From contig JARKRC010000002.1 of assembly GCA_029974595.1 (NCBI GenBank), positions 1 to 42,846 on the forward strand: DNA of 42,846 nt, in the 5' to 3' direction. Position 1 is the stretch's first letter, and every line of letters begins with the position of its first letter. Below, in pieces: positions 17,692 through 26,500 of the stretch. Both the position numbers and the translations under genes were made by a program. This stretch comes from Ereboglobus sp. (GTDB lineage: Bacteria; Verrucomicrobiota; Verrucomicrobiia; Opitutales; Opitutaceae). The notes beneath the pieces are model-generated. The model was not told where the DNA came from, made no database searches, and saw only the letters and a program-made list of their open reading frames with translations.

Positions 17692-18477
17692 ATGCACACC
17701 TATAAACTCCGCAGTATTTTGATTCCGGCGCTCCTGATCGGATTTGCCTTTGCCGGATGCTCGAAGAACACAAATCTCTCCGTTCAAAAAAACCTGTATT
17801 GGACGCCGCCAGAAGATGAATTGATCATTGAGGGAGGCGCAGCGCCTTTGATGATTCGGCTTTCGAAATATCCCGTCGTTTATATTTCGCACATTCCGAA
17901 GAACCAGACGCTGACAAAGATTGAGGAAGAGGAAGGCGTCATCGTCATGCCATCGGGAATCGAAGACATTCTGCCACGCATCCAAGCCTTTAAACAGGAG
18001 CAAGAGGCATTGGGAAATCCGGCTGTAATCATGATCGGAGGCGATGATTACGCGCCCTGCGGCGCCATCATCAAGGCAATCGAATACGCCAAACAAGCGC
18101 GCATCGAATCGATCTTTTTCGAGACGTGGTCACAGCACCCATCCGGCATGGCCGTTAGAAGGACTGTGGGATGCAGCACTCCACCTCTATACTTTGAGTT
18201 CCCCAATGGCATTACGCCACCCCCGACTCTGACCCAAAACACCATCACCCTCTCAATATCAGGCGATGAAAAAATCTCGTGGGATGGTTCGATCGTCACA
18301 CGAGACCAACTGGTTAAAAAAATGCATGACCGTGCCATTGCGATCGGCCTGGAAAATGCGTTTTCGGTAGTTCTCGTTGATCCCGATGCATCCTTTCCGC
18401 CTTTGCGTGATGTGCTCGACCAACTGCGCCGCGCAGGCACTTTCAGAGTGATGATAAGCCCGCTCAAATCGCCATGA
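17692..18477 (+). CDS. Lipoprotein with two TolR/ExbD-like segments
   Basis: A 261-residue exported protein. The signal peptide ends in a lipobox (FAGC, cysteine at about residue 23), so it is probably lipid-anchored. The C-terminal part (TITLSISGDEKISWDGSIV, then an alpha helix, then VVLVDPDASFPPLRDVLDQL and RRAGTFRVMI) follows the strand-helix order of the periplasmic domain of TolR/ExbD. The middle region (residues about 50-135, with PAVIMIGGDDYAPCGAIIKA) appears to repeat the same pattern. The true ExbD/TolR membrane helix is missing. There is no ExbB/TolQ gene nearby. The assignment is by pattern only. Its stop is about 50 nt before the shared lut element. Confidence 0.6.
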   Translation: MHTYKLRSILIPALLIGFAFAGCSKNTNLSVQKNLYWTPPEDELIIEGGAAPLMIRLSKYPVVYISHIPKNQTLTKIEEEEGVIVMPSGIEDILPRIQAFKQEQEALGNPAVIMIGGDDYAPCGAIIKAIEYAKQARIESIFFETWSQHPSGMAVRRTVGCSTPPLYFEFPNGITPPPTLTQNTITLSISGDEKISWDGSIVTRDQLVKKMHDRAIAIGLENAFSVVLVDPDASFPPLRDVLDQLRRAGTFRVMISPLKSP

Positions 18478-18525
18478 GCCGCTACGAACTTCTCCCGCCA
18501 AATCTGTCTCCCCGCCTGATTTTCC

Positions 18526-18548
18526 ATTTGCGCGACTTCGATCATAAA
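18526..18548 (+). promoter_or_regulatory. Shared lut upstream element, lutB copy
   Basis: This 23-nt stretch is identical to the minus-strand element at 11400-11422 before lutA. It ends 29 nt before the lutB ATG. Apart from an AT-rich edge, the flanking bases differ between the two sites, which suggests that the motif itself is selected. Confidence 0.65.
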
Positions 18549-18577
18549 CGCATTCTGCGCCGCAAAGTCTTTCTCAG

Positions 18578-19987
18578 ATGAAGCACCAGCAAATCGACCA
18601 ATACGCGGCCTCGCTTCCCCCGGACAAACGCGCCTCCGTTTACGGCGGCACCAAGTCCGGCTACGATGCGCGTTTGCGCGCCCTCAACACCAGCTACACC
18701 GCCCCCGACAACCTCCGCCGGCTCGCGGGGCGGATCAAGCAGCACGCCATCGAAAACCTCGACACCTACCTGCCGCAGGTCGAGGCGCGGATGCTCGCCA
18801 ACGGCGTGAAAGTCCACTGGGCGCTCGACGGCGACGAGGCCTGCGGACACGTCCACCGCATCATGGAGGAGCGCGGCGCGAAAAAAATGGTCAAAGCCAA
18901 GACCATGGTGAGCGAGGAAATCCACCTCGCCAACTATCTTGAAAAACGCGGCATGGAGTGCCTCGAAACCGACCTCGGCGAGTTCATCATCCAGATCGAC
19001 CACGATCATCCGTCGCACATCGTAAAACCCATCATCCACAAAAATCGCCGCGAAATCGCCGCGTCGTTTGAGCGCGAGGGACTCGGCGCGTATAACGACG
19101 ACCCCGAGGTCATCACGGCGCGCGCGCGCCAGTTTTTGCGCCACAAATACCTTGCCGCGGATGTCGGCCTCTCCGGCGCGAATTTCGTCTCGGCGGAAAG
19201 CGGGCGCATCGTGCTCGTGACGAACGAGGGCAACTCGCGCTTTTCGATTGCGGCCACGAAAGTTCACATCGCGCTCGTGGGCATCGAAAAAATCGTGCCG
19301 CGCGACCGCGATCTCGGACTGCTCCTGAACCTGCTCGCGCGCTCGGCGACGGGACAGCAGCTCACGTCCTACACGGAGTTCATCAGCGGCCCGCGCACCG
19401 CAAACCAGCCCGACGGGCCGGAGGAGATGCACGTCATCTTTGTGGACAACGGACGCACCCGCGTGCTCGCCGACGACTGCCGCCCGATTTTGCGGTGCAT
19501 CCGTTGCAGCGCGTGCCTGAACGTGTGCCCGGTTTACCGCCAGACGAGCGGCCACGCCTATCGCGCCGTGTATCCCGGCCCGGTCGGCGCGGTGCTCTCG
19601 CCGCTGCTCGCCGGGGACAAGTTCCCCGAAATGGCCGATCTCCCGAAAGCCTCGACGCTCTGCGGCGCGTGCAACGAAGTGTGCCCGGTGGACATCCCGA
19701 TTCCCGACCTCCTGCTGCGCTTGCGCGACCGTGGAAAACAGGTTGGCAGCAAAGCCGCCGCAGCCGCGACGCCGCCGATGGGCGCGTTCGGCACGCTGGC
19801 GGCCAGCCCCGCGCTCTGGAAAGTCGTGATGAAAACCGGCGGCCTCTCCGCGCTCTACCCGACCTTCCTCATGCCCGCCGCCGGCAAGACCTGGGTGCGC
19901 ACGCGCGGCATGCCGAAATGGCGCGGCGGAAAGTTCCGCGCGTGGATGAAAGACCGCAGGGCAAAAACGAAGCCGCTGGAAAAATGA
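18578..19987 (+). CDS. lutB: LutB, lactate utilization iron-sulfur protein
   Basis: A 469-residue subunit of the LutABC lactate oxidation complex. The N-terminal two thirds form a LUD domain (HRIMEERGAKKMVKAKTMV; VGLSGANFVSAESGRIVLVTNEGNSR). Two ferredoxin-type 4Fe-4S motifs follow: CIRCSACLNVCPVY at about residues 306-319 and CGACNEVCPVDIPIPDLL around 365. The C-terminus is basic and proline-rich (TWVRTRGMPKWRGGKFRAW). The length is normal. lutC follows after 43 nt in the same direction, while lutA is absent from this operon and lies about 7 kb upstream on the other strand. Confidence 0.95.
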   Translation: MKHQQIDQYAASLPPDKRASVYGGTKSGYDARLRALNTSYTAPDNLRRLAGRIKQHAIENLDTYLPQVEARMLANGVKVHWALDGDEACGHVHRIMEERGAKKMVKAKTMVSEEIHLANYLEKRGMECLETDLGEFIIQIDHDHPSHIVKPIIHKNRREIAASFEREGLGAYNDDPEVITARARQFLRHKYLAADVGLSGANFVSAESGRIVLVTNEGNSRFSIAATKVHIALVGIEKIVPRDRDLGLLLNLLARSATGQQLTSYTEFISGPRTANQPDGPEEMHVIFVDNGRTRVLADDCRPILRCIRCSACLNVCPVYRQTSGHAYRAVYPGPVGAVLSPLLAGDKFPEMADLPKASTLCGACNEVCPVDIPIPDLLLRLRDRGKQVGSKAAAAATPPMGAFGTLAASPALWKVVMKTGGLSALYPTFLMPAAGKTWVRTRGMPKWRGGKFRAWMKDRRAKTKPLEK

Positions 19988-20030
19988 GCCGCGCAAAAAA
20001 CGACACCCGCCGCATTAATATCATCTCCCC

Positions 20031-20651
20031 ATGGGCACTTCCCGCGAAACCATTCTCAAACGCACCGCCGACGCGCTCGCGCCGCTCAAGGAGCGCGCCG
20101 CGTATCCGGACTTTAATGACAGCGTCGCCGTGATGCCGGCGCTCGACCGCGCGGGCGACTTGTGGGCGATTTTTTCCGAACGCGCAAAGCTCGTGCACGG
20201 CACGCCGCTGTCCGGCTCGCCCGCCGTGCTCGCCAACTGGCTGCGCGAAAAAAATCACGCGCGCGGCTACTGCGACCCCGCGCTCCTGCCGCAGTTCGGG
20301 GAGGCGCTCGCGGCGGCGGGTTGCGAGGTCGAAACGGCATTCGATCGCGCAAGGGTTGACGACTACCAGTTCGGCATCACGCGCGCGGAGGCCGCGATTG
20401 CGGAAACGGGCACGCTCGTCCTCACGGACGGCTCGACATCGAGCCGCCTCGCCGCGCTCGCGCCGTGGACGCATGTGGCCGTCCTGAAGCGCGAGCAGAT
20501 TTTCGCCGATGTCGCCACCGCCGTCGCCAGCCTGCCCGCCGACCCGAACGTGATCTGGTGCACCGGTCCGTCGCGCACGGCGGACGTCGAGGGAATCTTG
20601 ATCGAAGGCGTCCATGGTCCCGGCGTGCAGGTGGCGTTTTTGCTGGAGTGA
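20031..20651 (+). CDS. lutC: LutC, lactate utilization LUD-domain protein
   Basis: A 206-residue LUD-domain protein, the third component of the LutABC L-lactate oxidation complex. Visible family stretches are FGITRAEAAIAETGTLVLT (about residues 112-130), LAPWTHVAVLKREQIFADV, and the C-terminal VIWCTGPSRTADVEGILIEGVHGPG. The length is normal. It follows lutB closely and is followed by an intrinsic terminator, so lutBC form a two-gene operon. Confidence 0.93.
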   Translation: MGTSRETILKRTADALAPLKERAAYPDFNDSVAVMPALDRAGDLWAIFSERAKLVHGTPLSGSPAVLANWLREKNHARGYCDPALLPQFGEALAAAGCEVETAFDRARVDDYQFGITRAEAAIAETGTLVLTDGSTSSRLAALAPWTHVAVLKREQIFADVATAVASLPADPNVIWCTGPSRTADVEGILIEGVHGPGVQVAFLLE

Positions 20652-20658
20652 TTTTATG

Positions 20659-20719
20659 CGGGCGCGCCTGATCCGGTCTTCCGGCCTCCGTTTTTTTGTC
20701 TTGAGGCGCGCCCGTTTTT
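20659..20719 (+). terminator. Intrinsic terminator after lutC
   Basis: An 11-bp perfect stem (20659-20669 with 20704-20714, core GGCGCGCC) encloses a long loop containing a small CCGG hairpin and a T7 run. The outer stem is followed by TTTTT at 20715-20719. It begins 8 nt after the lutC stop. Confidence 0.65.
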
Positions 20720-20744
20720 GGATTCCTTAGGCGGTCCCGTTTTG

Positions 20745-20819
20745 GCCAGAGTAGCTCAGTGGTAGAGCAGGGGACTCATAAGCCCTTGGTCGGCAGTTCA
20801 ATCCTGCCCTCTGGCACCA
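20745..20819 (+). tRNA. tRNA-Met (CAU), elongator type
   Basis: A complete 75-nt cloverleaf with encoded CCA. The acceptor stem is GCCAGAG/CTCTGGC, the D arm GCTC-AGTGGTA-GAGC, the anticodon loop CTCATAA with CAU, and the T arm GGCAG-TTCAATC-CTGCC. The first base pair is a proper G-C pair, which argues against initiator tRNA. A tRNA-Ile2 (lysidine-modified CAU) cannot be excluded from sequence alone. The lowest anticodon-stem pair (A31-G39) is a mismatch. A strong terminator follows at once. Confidence 0.93.
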
Positions 20820-20833
20820 ATTCCCATCCGCCG

Positions 20834-20869
20834 CCGCAAAAACCCGCCTGTTTTTGCGGTTTCTTTTTT
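20834..20869 (+). terminator. Intrinsic terminator after the tRNA
   Basis: A 9-bp stem CCGCAAAAA/TTTTTGCGG (20834-20842 with 20851-20859) and an 8-nt loop are followed by TTTCTTTTTT. It lies 15 nt after the tRNA end. Confidence 0.85.
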
Positions 20870-20957
20870 GCCCGGGCAACACACGCCGCGCCCGCGCTCG
20901 CTTTGCCTTTTACTCCAGGGGCAAAATCCCCCACGCTCCGCCCATTCCAATCCACCC

Positions 20958-21986
20958 ATGGCCACGACACTTTTCACCCAAAACACCATCGCCTGCGTCT
21001 GGGATTTCGACAAAACGCTCATCCCGGAATACATGCAATCGCCCCTGTTCCGGCGCTACGGAATCAACGAATCCAACTTCTGGAACGAAACCAACCACCT
21101 CGTCGAACAATACCGCAAGCGCGGCTACCGGCTTTCGAGCGAGATCGCCTATCTCAACCACCTTCTCACCTACGTGCTCGCGGGCGCGATGCCCAAGCTC
21201 AACAACAAAATCCTCCGCGAGTGCGGCTCCGAGATTAAGTTTTATCCCGGCATCCCCGAATTTTTCCGGCGCTCGAAGGACTTCGTCGCCGAGCGCGAGA
21301 CCTACCGCAAACACGACATCCAGCTCGAACATTACATCGTGAGCACCGGCATTGCCGAGATGGTGCGCGGCAGCGCCATCGCGCCGCATGTGGACGGCAT
21401 CTGGGCGTGCGAGTTCATCGAAAACCCGCTCCAGCCCGGCTTCCTCGGACAAAAGGAGCTCGAAATCGACGCGGAGGCCGAAATCGCACAAATCGGCATC
21501 GTCATCGACAACACCACAAAAACGCGCGCGCTTTTTGAAATCAACAAGGGCAGCAACAAAAACCCCGCCATCGATGTGAACGCCAACATCGCCTACGAGG
21601 ACCGCCGCATCCCGTTTCAAAACATGATCTACATCGCCGACGGCCCGAGCGACATCCCAAGTTTTTCCGTGGTGAAGAAAAACGGCGGCAAAGCCTACGG
21701 CGTGTATCATCCGGGCCGTCCCGAGGAGTTCCGTCAGAACGACGCCCTGCGCCAGGCGGGCCGCATCGACCACTACGGCCCGGCGGATTACACGGAATCG
21801 AGCAGCACTTCGCAATGGCTCAAGCTCCACATCCAGGCGATCTGCGACCGCATCGTGGCCGACCGCGAAGCCGCCGTCGCGCAGCGCGTCTCGCGTCCGC
21901 CGCGGCACCTCAGCAGCATGACCGCCGAGGAAGAAGCGGCGGCCCGCGCCGAAAAGGAGCCGAAGCAGGAAACGTTTTTGGAGTAA
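20958..21986 (+). CDS. HAD-family hydrolase
   Basis: A 342-residue protein of the haloacid dehalogenase superfamily, probably a phosphatase. Motif I is DFDKT at about residues 17-21 (nucleophile and acid aspartates). A large helical cap follows. HYIVSTGIAEMVRGS holds motif II (the serine/threonine). Motif IV is IYIADGPSDIPSF. The C-terminal 60 residues are charged and glutamate-rich, of unknown role. The start at 20958 gives MATTLFTQN ahead of the first strand; the frame is open further upstream, but that part overlaps the tRNA terminator. The substrate is unknown, and it stands alone. Confidence 0.88.
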   Translation: MATTLFTQNTIACVWDFDKTLIPEYMQSPLFRRYGINESNFWNETNHLVEQYRKRGYRLSSEIAYLNHLLTYVLAGAMPKLNNKILRECGSEIKFYPGIPEFFRRSKDFVAERETYRKHDIQLEHYIVSTGIAEMVRGSAIAPHVDGIWACEFIENPLQPGFLGQKELEIDAEAEIAQIGIVIDNTTKTRALFEINKGSNKNPAIDVNANIAYEDRRIPFQNMIYIADGPSDIPSFSVVKKNGGKAYGVYHPGRPEEFRQNDALRQAGRIDHYGPADYTESSSTSQWLKLHIQAICDRIVADREAAVAQRVSRPPRHLSSMTAEEEAAARAEKEPKQETFLE

Positions 21987-22024
21987 GAAAAACACATCTC
22001 CGCCGGCATGGCTGGCGGCGCGCT

Positions 22025-22735
22025 TCAAATGAAGCCGCAATCGATCTCTGAGGCCCATGCGTCTTCGCTTTTGCGGACTTTGGGCGGCGGTTGCGCAACC
22101 AACGCGGATTCGGCGGATGCGACCTGTGTGCGGACACGCCCGATGTGCCGCGTCGTAATCACGACAAAGCGAATCGCGAGCGCGGGAGTCTTGCGCCAAT
22201 TTTCCAAAAGCTGGCAAAGCTCACGAGTCAGCCGCGCGAGGAGGTCGTCAGACAATGAAAAAGTCCACATGGTTTTGACGAGGGTTTCGACAGCCGTCCG
22301 CGAGACGCCGTCCTCATAGGTGGAGCGGGCCGTCGCGAAAAGCATGGATTGCAACCTGCGGAAGCGCTTCGGCATCGAGGGCCGCGGGTGCAGGAAACGA
22401 AGCTCCGGAAGGCGCAGGTTGATCACGCCGGCGGTGGTGCGAAGGCTGCACTTCCGCCAATTCACAACGATGTTGGTGCAAACATTGGCGCGGACCGAAA
22501 GTTGCGCATCAAGCTCCAGGCCGCAGAGGTGATTGGCTTCGGCTGCGAGCAAATAGTCGCAAATGAGTTTGACCCCCGAGAGCACAATTCCGATTTGCTG
22601 CGCATCGGGTTGCTGCAACGCATCCTTGGTCACCGGTAATTGCGCGGACATGCCCCCCTCGGAATAGCCCGGGGCGCAATCTTGGACGCAAGACAGGCCG
22701 GAAGGCGGAGGCAGAGGTTGCGGTGAGGCACTCAT
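22025..22735 (-). CDS. IS256-type transposase N-terminal fragment
   Basis: A 236-residue ORF; a start at 22651 (MSAQLPVTKDALQQ) is about as likely. The middle (about residues 50-170) follows the N-terminal half of IS256/mutator transposases: LLAAEANHLCGLELDAQLS, then VINLRLPELRFLHP, then LFATARSTYEDGVSRTAVETLVKT and LLARLTRELCQLLENWR. The DDE catalytic domain that should follow is missing. Instead there is about 50 residues of unrelated sequence ending at the stop. It is therefore either a broken insertion-sequence remnant or a kept DNA-binding domain. No terminal inverted repeats were found around it. Confidence 0.6.
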   Translation of the reverse strand: MSASPQPLPPPSGLSCVQDCAPGYSEGGMSAQLPVTKDALQQPDAQQIGIVLSGVKLICDYLLAAEANHLCGLELDAQLSVRANVCTNIVVNWRKCSLRTTAGVINLRLPELRFLHPRPSMPKRFRRLQSMLFATARSTYEDGVSRTAVETLVKTMWTFSLSDDLLARLTRELCQLLENWRKTPALAIRFVVITTRHIGRVRTQVASAESALVAQPPPKVRKSEDAWASEIDCGFI

Positions 22736-23060
22736 GATAGCTCGGATCGGATTTGGGTCTGAAACTGGAAACCCGGCCTCACCATCGCGCCCCGCATGTT
22801 AAAACAGGCATCTTCTCAACGCGCGCCTGCCCGATGCCCCTGCTGCGGCACAACATCTTATTTCGCGTCCGGGTAGTCTCAAAAATAAGGCAAGAAGGCT
22901 GTCTCATTTCGCAATTAAATGGATATGCAAAATTGGAGCAGGGTATTATATCTAAAAAATTGCAACTAATGTATTTCATTGTTTATTCGTCAATTGAACA
23001 CCTGAAAAAAAGGGGCTTCGCAGGAGATTTCTTGATCCCTATCTGATATTTTTACGCAAT
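22736..23060. other. Gene-free AT-rich stretch
   Basis: No gene is supported. A 97-residue plus-strand ORF (22753-23046) lacks any recognisable feature and a ribosome binding site. The right part from about 22860 is distinctly AT-rich and leads into the palindromes before the XRE regulator. Confidence 0.45.
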
Positions 23061-23112
23061 ACGACCTGTCAGGTCGTGTCATGTCAACGCAAAAATGCGC
23101 CCTATTAGGGCG
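23061..23112 (+). promoter_or_regulatory. Three stacked palindromes before the XRE regulator
   Basis: Three inverted repeats lie in 52 nt. They are ACGACCT-GTC-AGGTCGT (23061-23077), CGCA-AAAA-TGCG (23088-23099) and CGCCCTA-T-TAGGGCG (23098-23112). The last reaches the GTG start of the regulator gene. XRE regulators usually control their own promoter by binding palindromes, so these are probable operators. Confidence 0.6.
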
Positions 23113-23444
23113 TGAAAAATACTTCATTAATCTCAATAACTGAACGCGAAATCGACGACCGCTGGGTGGGAACCGTTGGAGCCAACATTCAATTTCAGCG
23201 AAAAAAAGCCGGATTGACCCAGGAACGATTGGCGGAGGCGGCGTCATTGGCACCGCGCACGATTCAAAAAATCGAGGCTGGAAGCATCACGATCCTGATA
23301 AGCACATTGAAGCGCATACGCGATGCCATTGGCTGTTCGTATGAACTGCTCTTAAACGGCGAAACGCCGCTGAAAGGGGAAACCAAGGACGCCGGAAAAG
23401 CGAAGCCGGCAACGAGAGGCTCCGCGCCGCGTGTGTTAAAGTAG
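23112..23444 (+). CDS. XRE-family transcription regulator
   Basis: A 110-residue protein with one helix-turn-helix domain of the XRE/Cro type: VGANIQFQRKKAGLTQERLAEAASLAPRTIQKIEAGS at about residues 21-60, then TLKRIRDAIGCSYELLL. The C-terminal 30 residues are basic and look disordered. The start is GTG at 23112, which overlaps the last of three palindromes; a start further in is possible. It is a small lone regulator, and the target is probably its own promoter. No toxin partner or phage gene is next to it. Confidence 0.82.
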   Translation: MKNTSLISITEREIDDRWVGTVGANIQFQRKKAGLTQERLAEAASLAPRTIQKIEAGSITILISTLKRIRDAIGCSYELLLNGETPLKGETKDAGKAKPATRGSAPRVLK

Positions 23445-23532
23445 CACGCACAAAGGGCATCCGTCCCATTTCCAAGGCAATCGTGATTTCCGGGTTGAAT
23501 GACAAAAGCAGATCTGCAAGACGGAAGCGGGG

Positions 23533-26500
23533 TTACGCCGGCGCAAGGGCCGGCTTTGCGCCCATCCGGTTGCGGGCGTTTTGCAGCATGAAGTGCAGGC
23601 GGTTCATCATGTTTGCCTCGCTCGCGCCGCTGTCGAGGTCGAGGAAGAGCAGGCTCATGTCGGGATACAAATCGCGGATGCGTTTTTCGATGCCCTTGGA
23701 CACGATGTGATTCGCGATGCAGCCAAAGGGCTGCAGGCTGACGGCGTTCATCACGCCGCGTTCGGCGAATCCGGCGAGTTCGGCGGGAATGAGCCAGCCT
23801 TCGCCATACTGGCCGGCGATGTTGAGAATGCGCGAGGCCGACTCGGCCTGCTCGTAGGGATTGTGCGCGGCGTGGAAATACGCAAAGCCCGACGCGGAGC
23901 GGTCGAATTTTTTCTCGATGCGGCGGATGATCGCATACGTGGCGGTGTCCAGGAACGGAATCAGGGGCTTGTTCTTGAGATGCCGCGCAATGTTGGTGCG
24001 GCGATTCGGGAATTCCTGAAGGAAGAACGCCGCCACGGAGGGCACGACGACCTCGGCGCCCTGATCGATGAGCCACTGGACGACGTTCTTGTTTCCGATG
24101 GCATTGTATTTCACGTAGATTTCGCCGACGACGCCTATGCGCGGGACGCGACGGTCGTGGTCGCAGAGGACGTTGAAATCGGTCGCGGCCTCGGCGAGCA
24201 GGCGGTGGAGCGCGGCGACATCGCGCGCGACGACGCACGCGGCGCCGGAGCGGATGTAGCCATCGCGAAGCCGCGCCGCCGCGCCGCGTTCGCGCTCGCG
24301 GGGCGCGGTGGCGTAATACATCTGCGCGATGCGATCGGCATAAAGCACGGCCCCGATGATTTCGCGCAGGTTGCCAAGGAATTTCAATTTGAAGCCGGGT
24401 TGCGTGTTCGAGATGGATTTTCCGGATGTGGCGAGCGAGACGACGGGAATGTCGCCGTGGCCCGAGGCGATCATCGCCTTTTTTATGAGCGCGATGTAGT
24501 TCGACGCGCGGCATTGCCCGCCGGTCTGCGTGATGCCGATGGCGATTTCGCCGGGCTTGTATTTGCCGCTGTTGAGCGCGCGCACGATGTCGCCGACGAC
24601 GAGCGTGGCCGGATAACACACCTCGTTGTTCGCGTATTTCAGGCCGTAATCGATCGAGGCGGCGTCGCTCGGCGGAAGCACTTCGCATTCGTAGCCCATG
24701 AGGCGCAGGAGCGCGGGAATAAAAGGCGAATACACTTCCGAGAAAAACGGCAGGAGAATGGTGCGGTGGCGATCCGCCTCGGTAAAAATCGGCGTGGTCG
24801 GAACCGAAACGTGGATCGGGTGGCACGGGCTTCCAGCCCGTGAAGTTTTTGACTGCGCCTGAGGCTTCAGCAAAAAGTTTTTCTCTCCCGCTTTCAGCGG
24901 AATGAGCACGGGCGGAACGTCAGTCTCACCCGCGCCATCCGATCCGCAGCCTCCGCAATCATCCATCGGGGGCGGCTCGGTGCGCGGACGGTAGGCGAGG
25001 CTTTCGACGAGCGAGCGGATGCGCAGGCGCAGGGAACCGAGGTTGTTGATGTCGTCGATCTTGAGAATCGTGTGGCTCTTGCCGCCGCGCCGGAGGATGT
25101 CGCCCGCCTCGTCGATGATGAACGCGTCGGGACCGCAGCCGAACGAGGTGAGCTGCACGAAATGCACATGCGCCGGCGCCCCGGCGACCCAGCGGGCGGC
25201 CTTGAGGATGCGGTTGGTGTACGCCCATTGGCGCACGCTGCCGGGGCCGCCGGCGTCGGTATCGTCGTCGAGACGCACAATGTCCTCGCTGATCACATCG
25301 ACGCCGAAGCCGGCGATCATGTCGGCGACCTTGTGCTGGATGAGCGGATCGGCGTGGTAGGGACGCCCGGCAAGGAGGATGGTGACGCGATTTTCGGCGG
25401 CGGCGCGCGCGGCGATAGCCCGGGCTTTTTCGGCGAGGAGGCGCGCATGCCCGGCTTGCGCGGCGAGCGCGGCGGCAAAGGCGCGCTCGAAATCGCGGGG
25501 CGCGACGCGGAGCGTTTTCACGAGGTAGTCGCGGCAGGCGCGTTCGAGGAGCCTGGTGTCGTGAAACGTGATCGTGGGCGCGTCGAGCGGGATGCCATGC
25601 CTGTCCTGGGGATTGATGGCGCTGCGGATGACATCGGAGTAGCCGGTGACGATGGGGCAGTTGTAGGTGTTGACGGCGTTTTTGTCCTCGCGCTCCTCAT
25701 AGACGACGAAGGGCATGAGGATGCGGTCAACCTTGCGCGCGATGAGATCGTAGATGTGGCCGTGGACGAGTTTTGCGGGAAAGCAGATGTTGTCGGACAT
25801 CACGGTGGCGACGCCTTTGCCGTAAAGCTCGAACGTCGAGCGCGACGAGAGCGTGACTTTCAGGCCGGCGTGCGTGAGGAGCGCGTGCCAGAAGGGATAG
25901 TTTTCATAATAATTCAGCACGCGCGGAATGCCGATGATGAGCGGCTTCGCCGGCGATGGCGTTTGCGAAACCGGCGCGGTTCGTCCGAAGAGCTTGCTGT
26001 ATTTGAAGGTGTAGAAGTTGTCGCCTTTGCGCGCGTCGGCACCGCGGTTGGTGAAGATTTTTTCGCACTTGTTGCCCGAATAAAACGTGTTCGCGTTCGC
26101 GAAGGTGTATTTGCGGACGGAGCACTTGTTCTCGCAACCGGGGCAAATGCTTTCGTCGGTCGCGCAGGAGGCGGGTTGCGCAAGCGAGGAAAGAAGCACC
26201 CCGCCGACCTCTGGAGCGCGGGATTGGGGCGTCGCGCGCGACGCGTGGATCGCGGCTCCGTAGGCGCCCATGAGCTCGGGCATGTCGGCAAAGGCGACGT
26301 CGCGCCCGGTGAGGTGTTCGAGCGCGCGGACGACGGCGTGGTTTCGCATGGTGCCGCCCTGGACGACGATGTGCGTGCCGAGGTCGCCGGCGTTTTTCAA
26401 TTTGAGAACCTTGTAGAGGCAGTTCTTCACGACCGAATACGCAAGGCCCGCGGCGATGTCCGGGAGCGTGGAGCCTTCGCGCAGGGACTGTTTCACCTTG

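Noticed and set aside
20745-20819. Initiator tRNA-fMet
   Set aside because: The first acceptor pair is a normal G-C pair, while initiator tRNA has an unpaired first position and a stem of three G-C pairs next to the anticodon loop.
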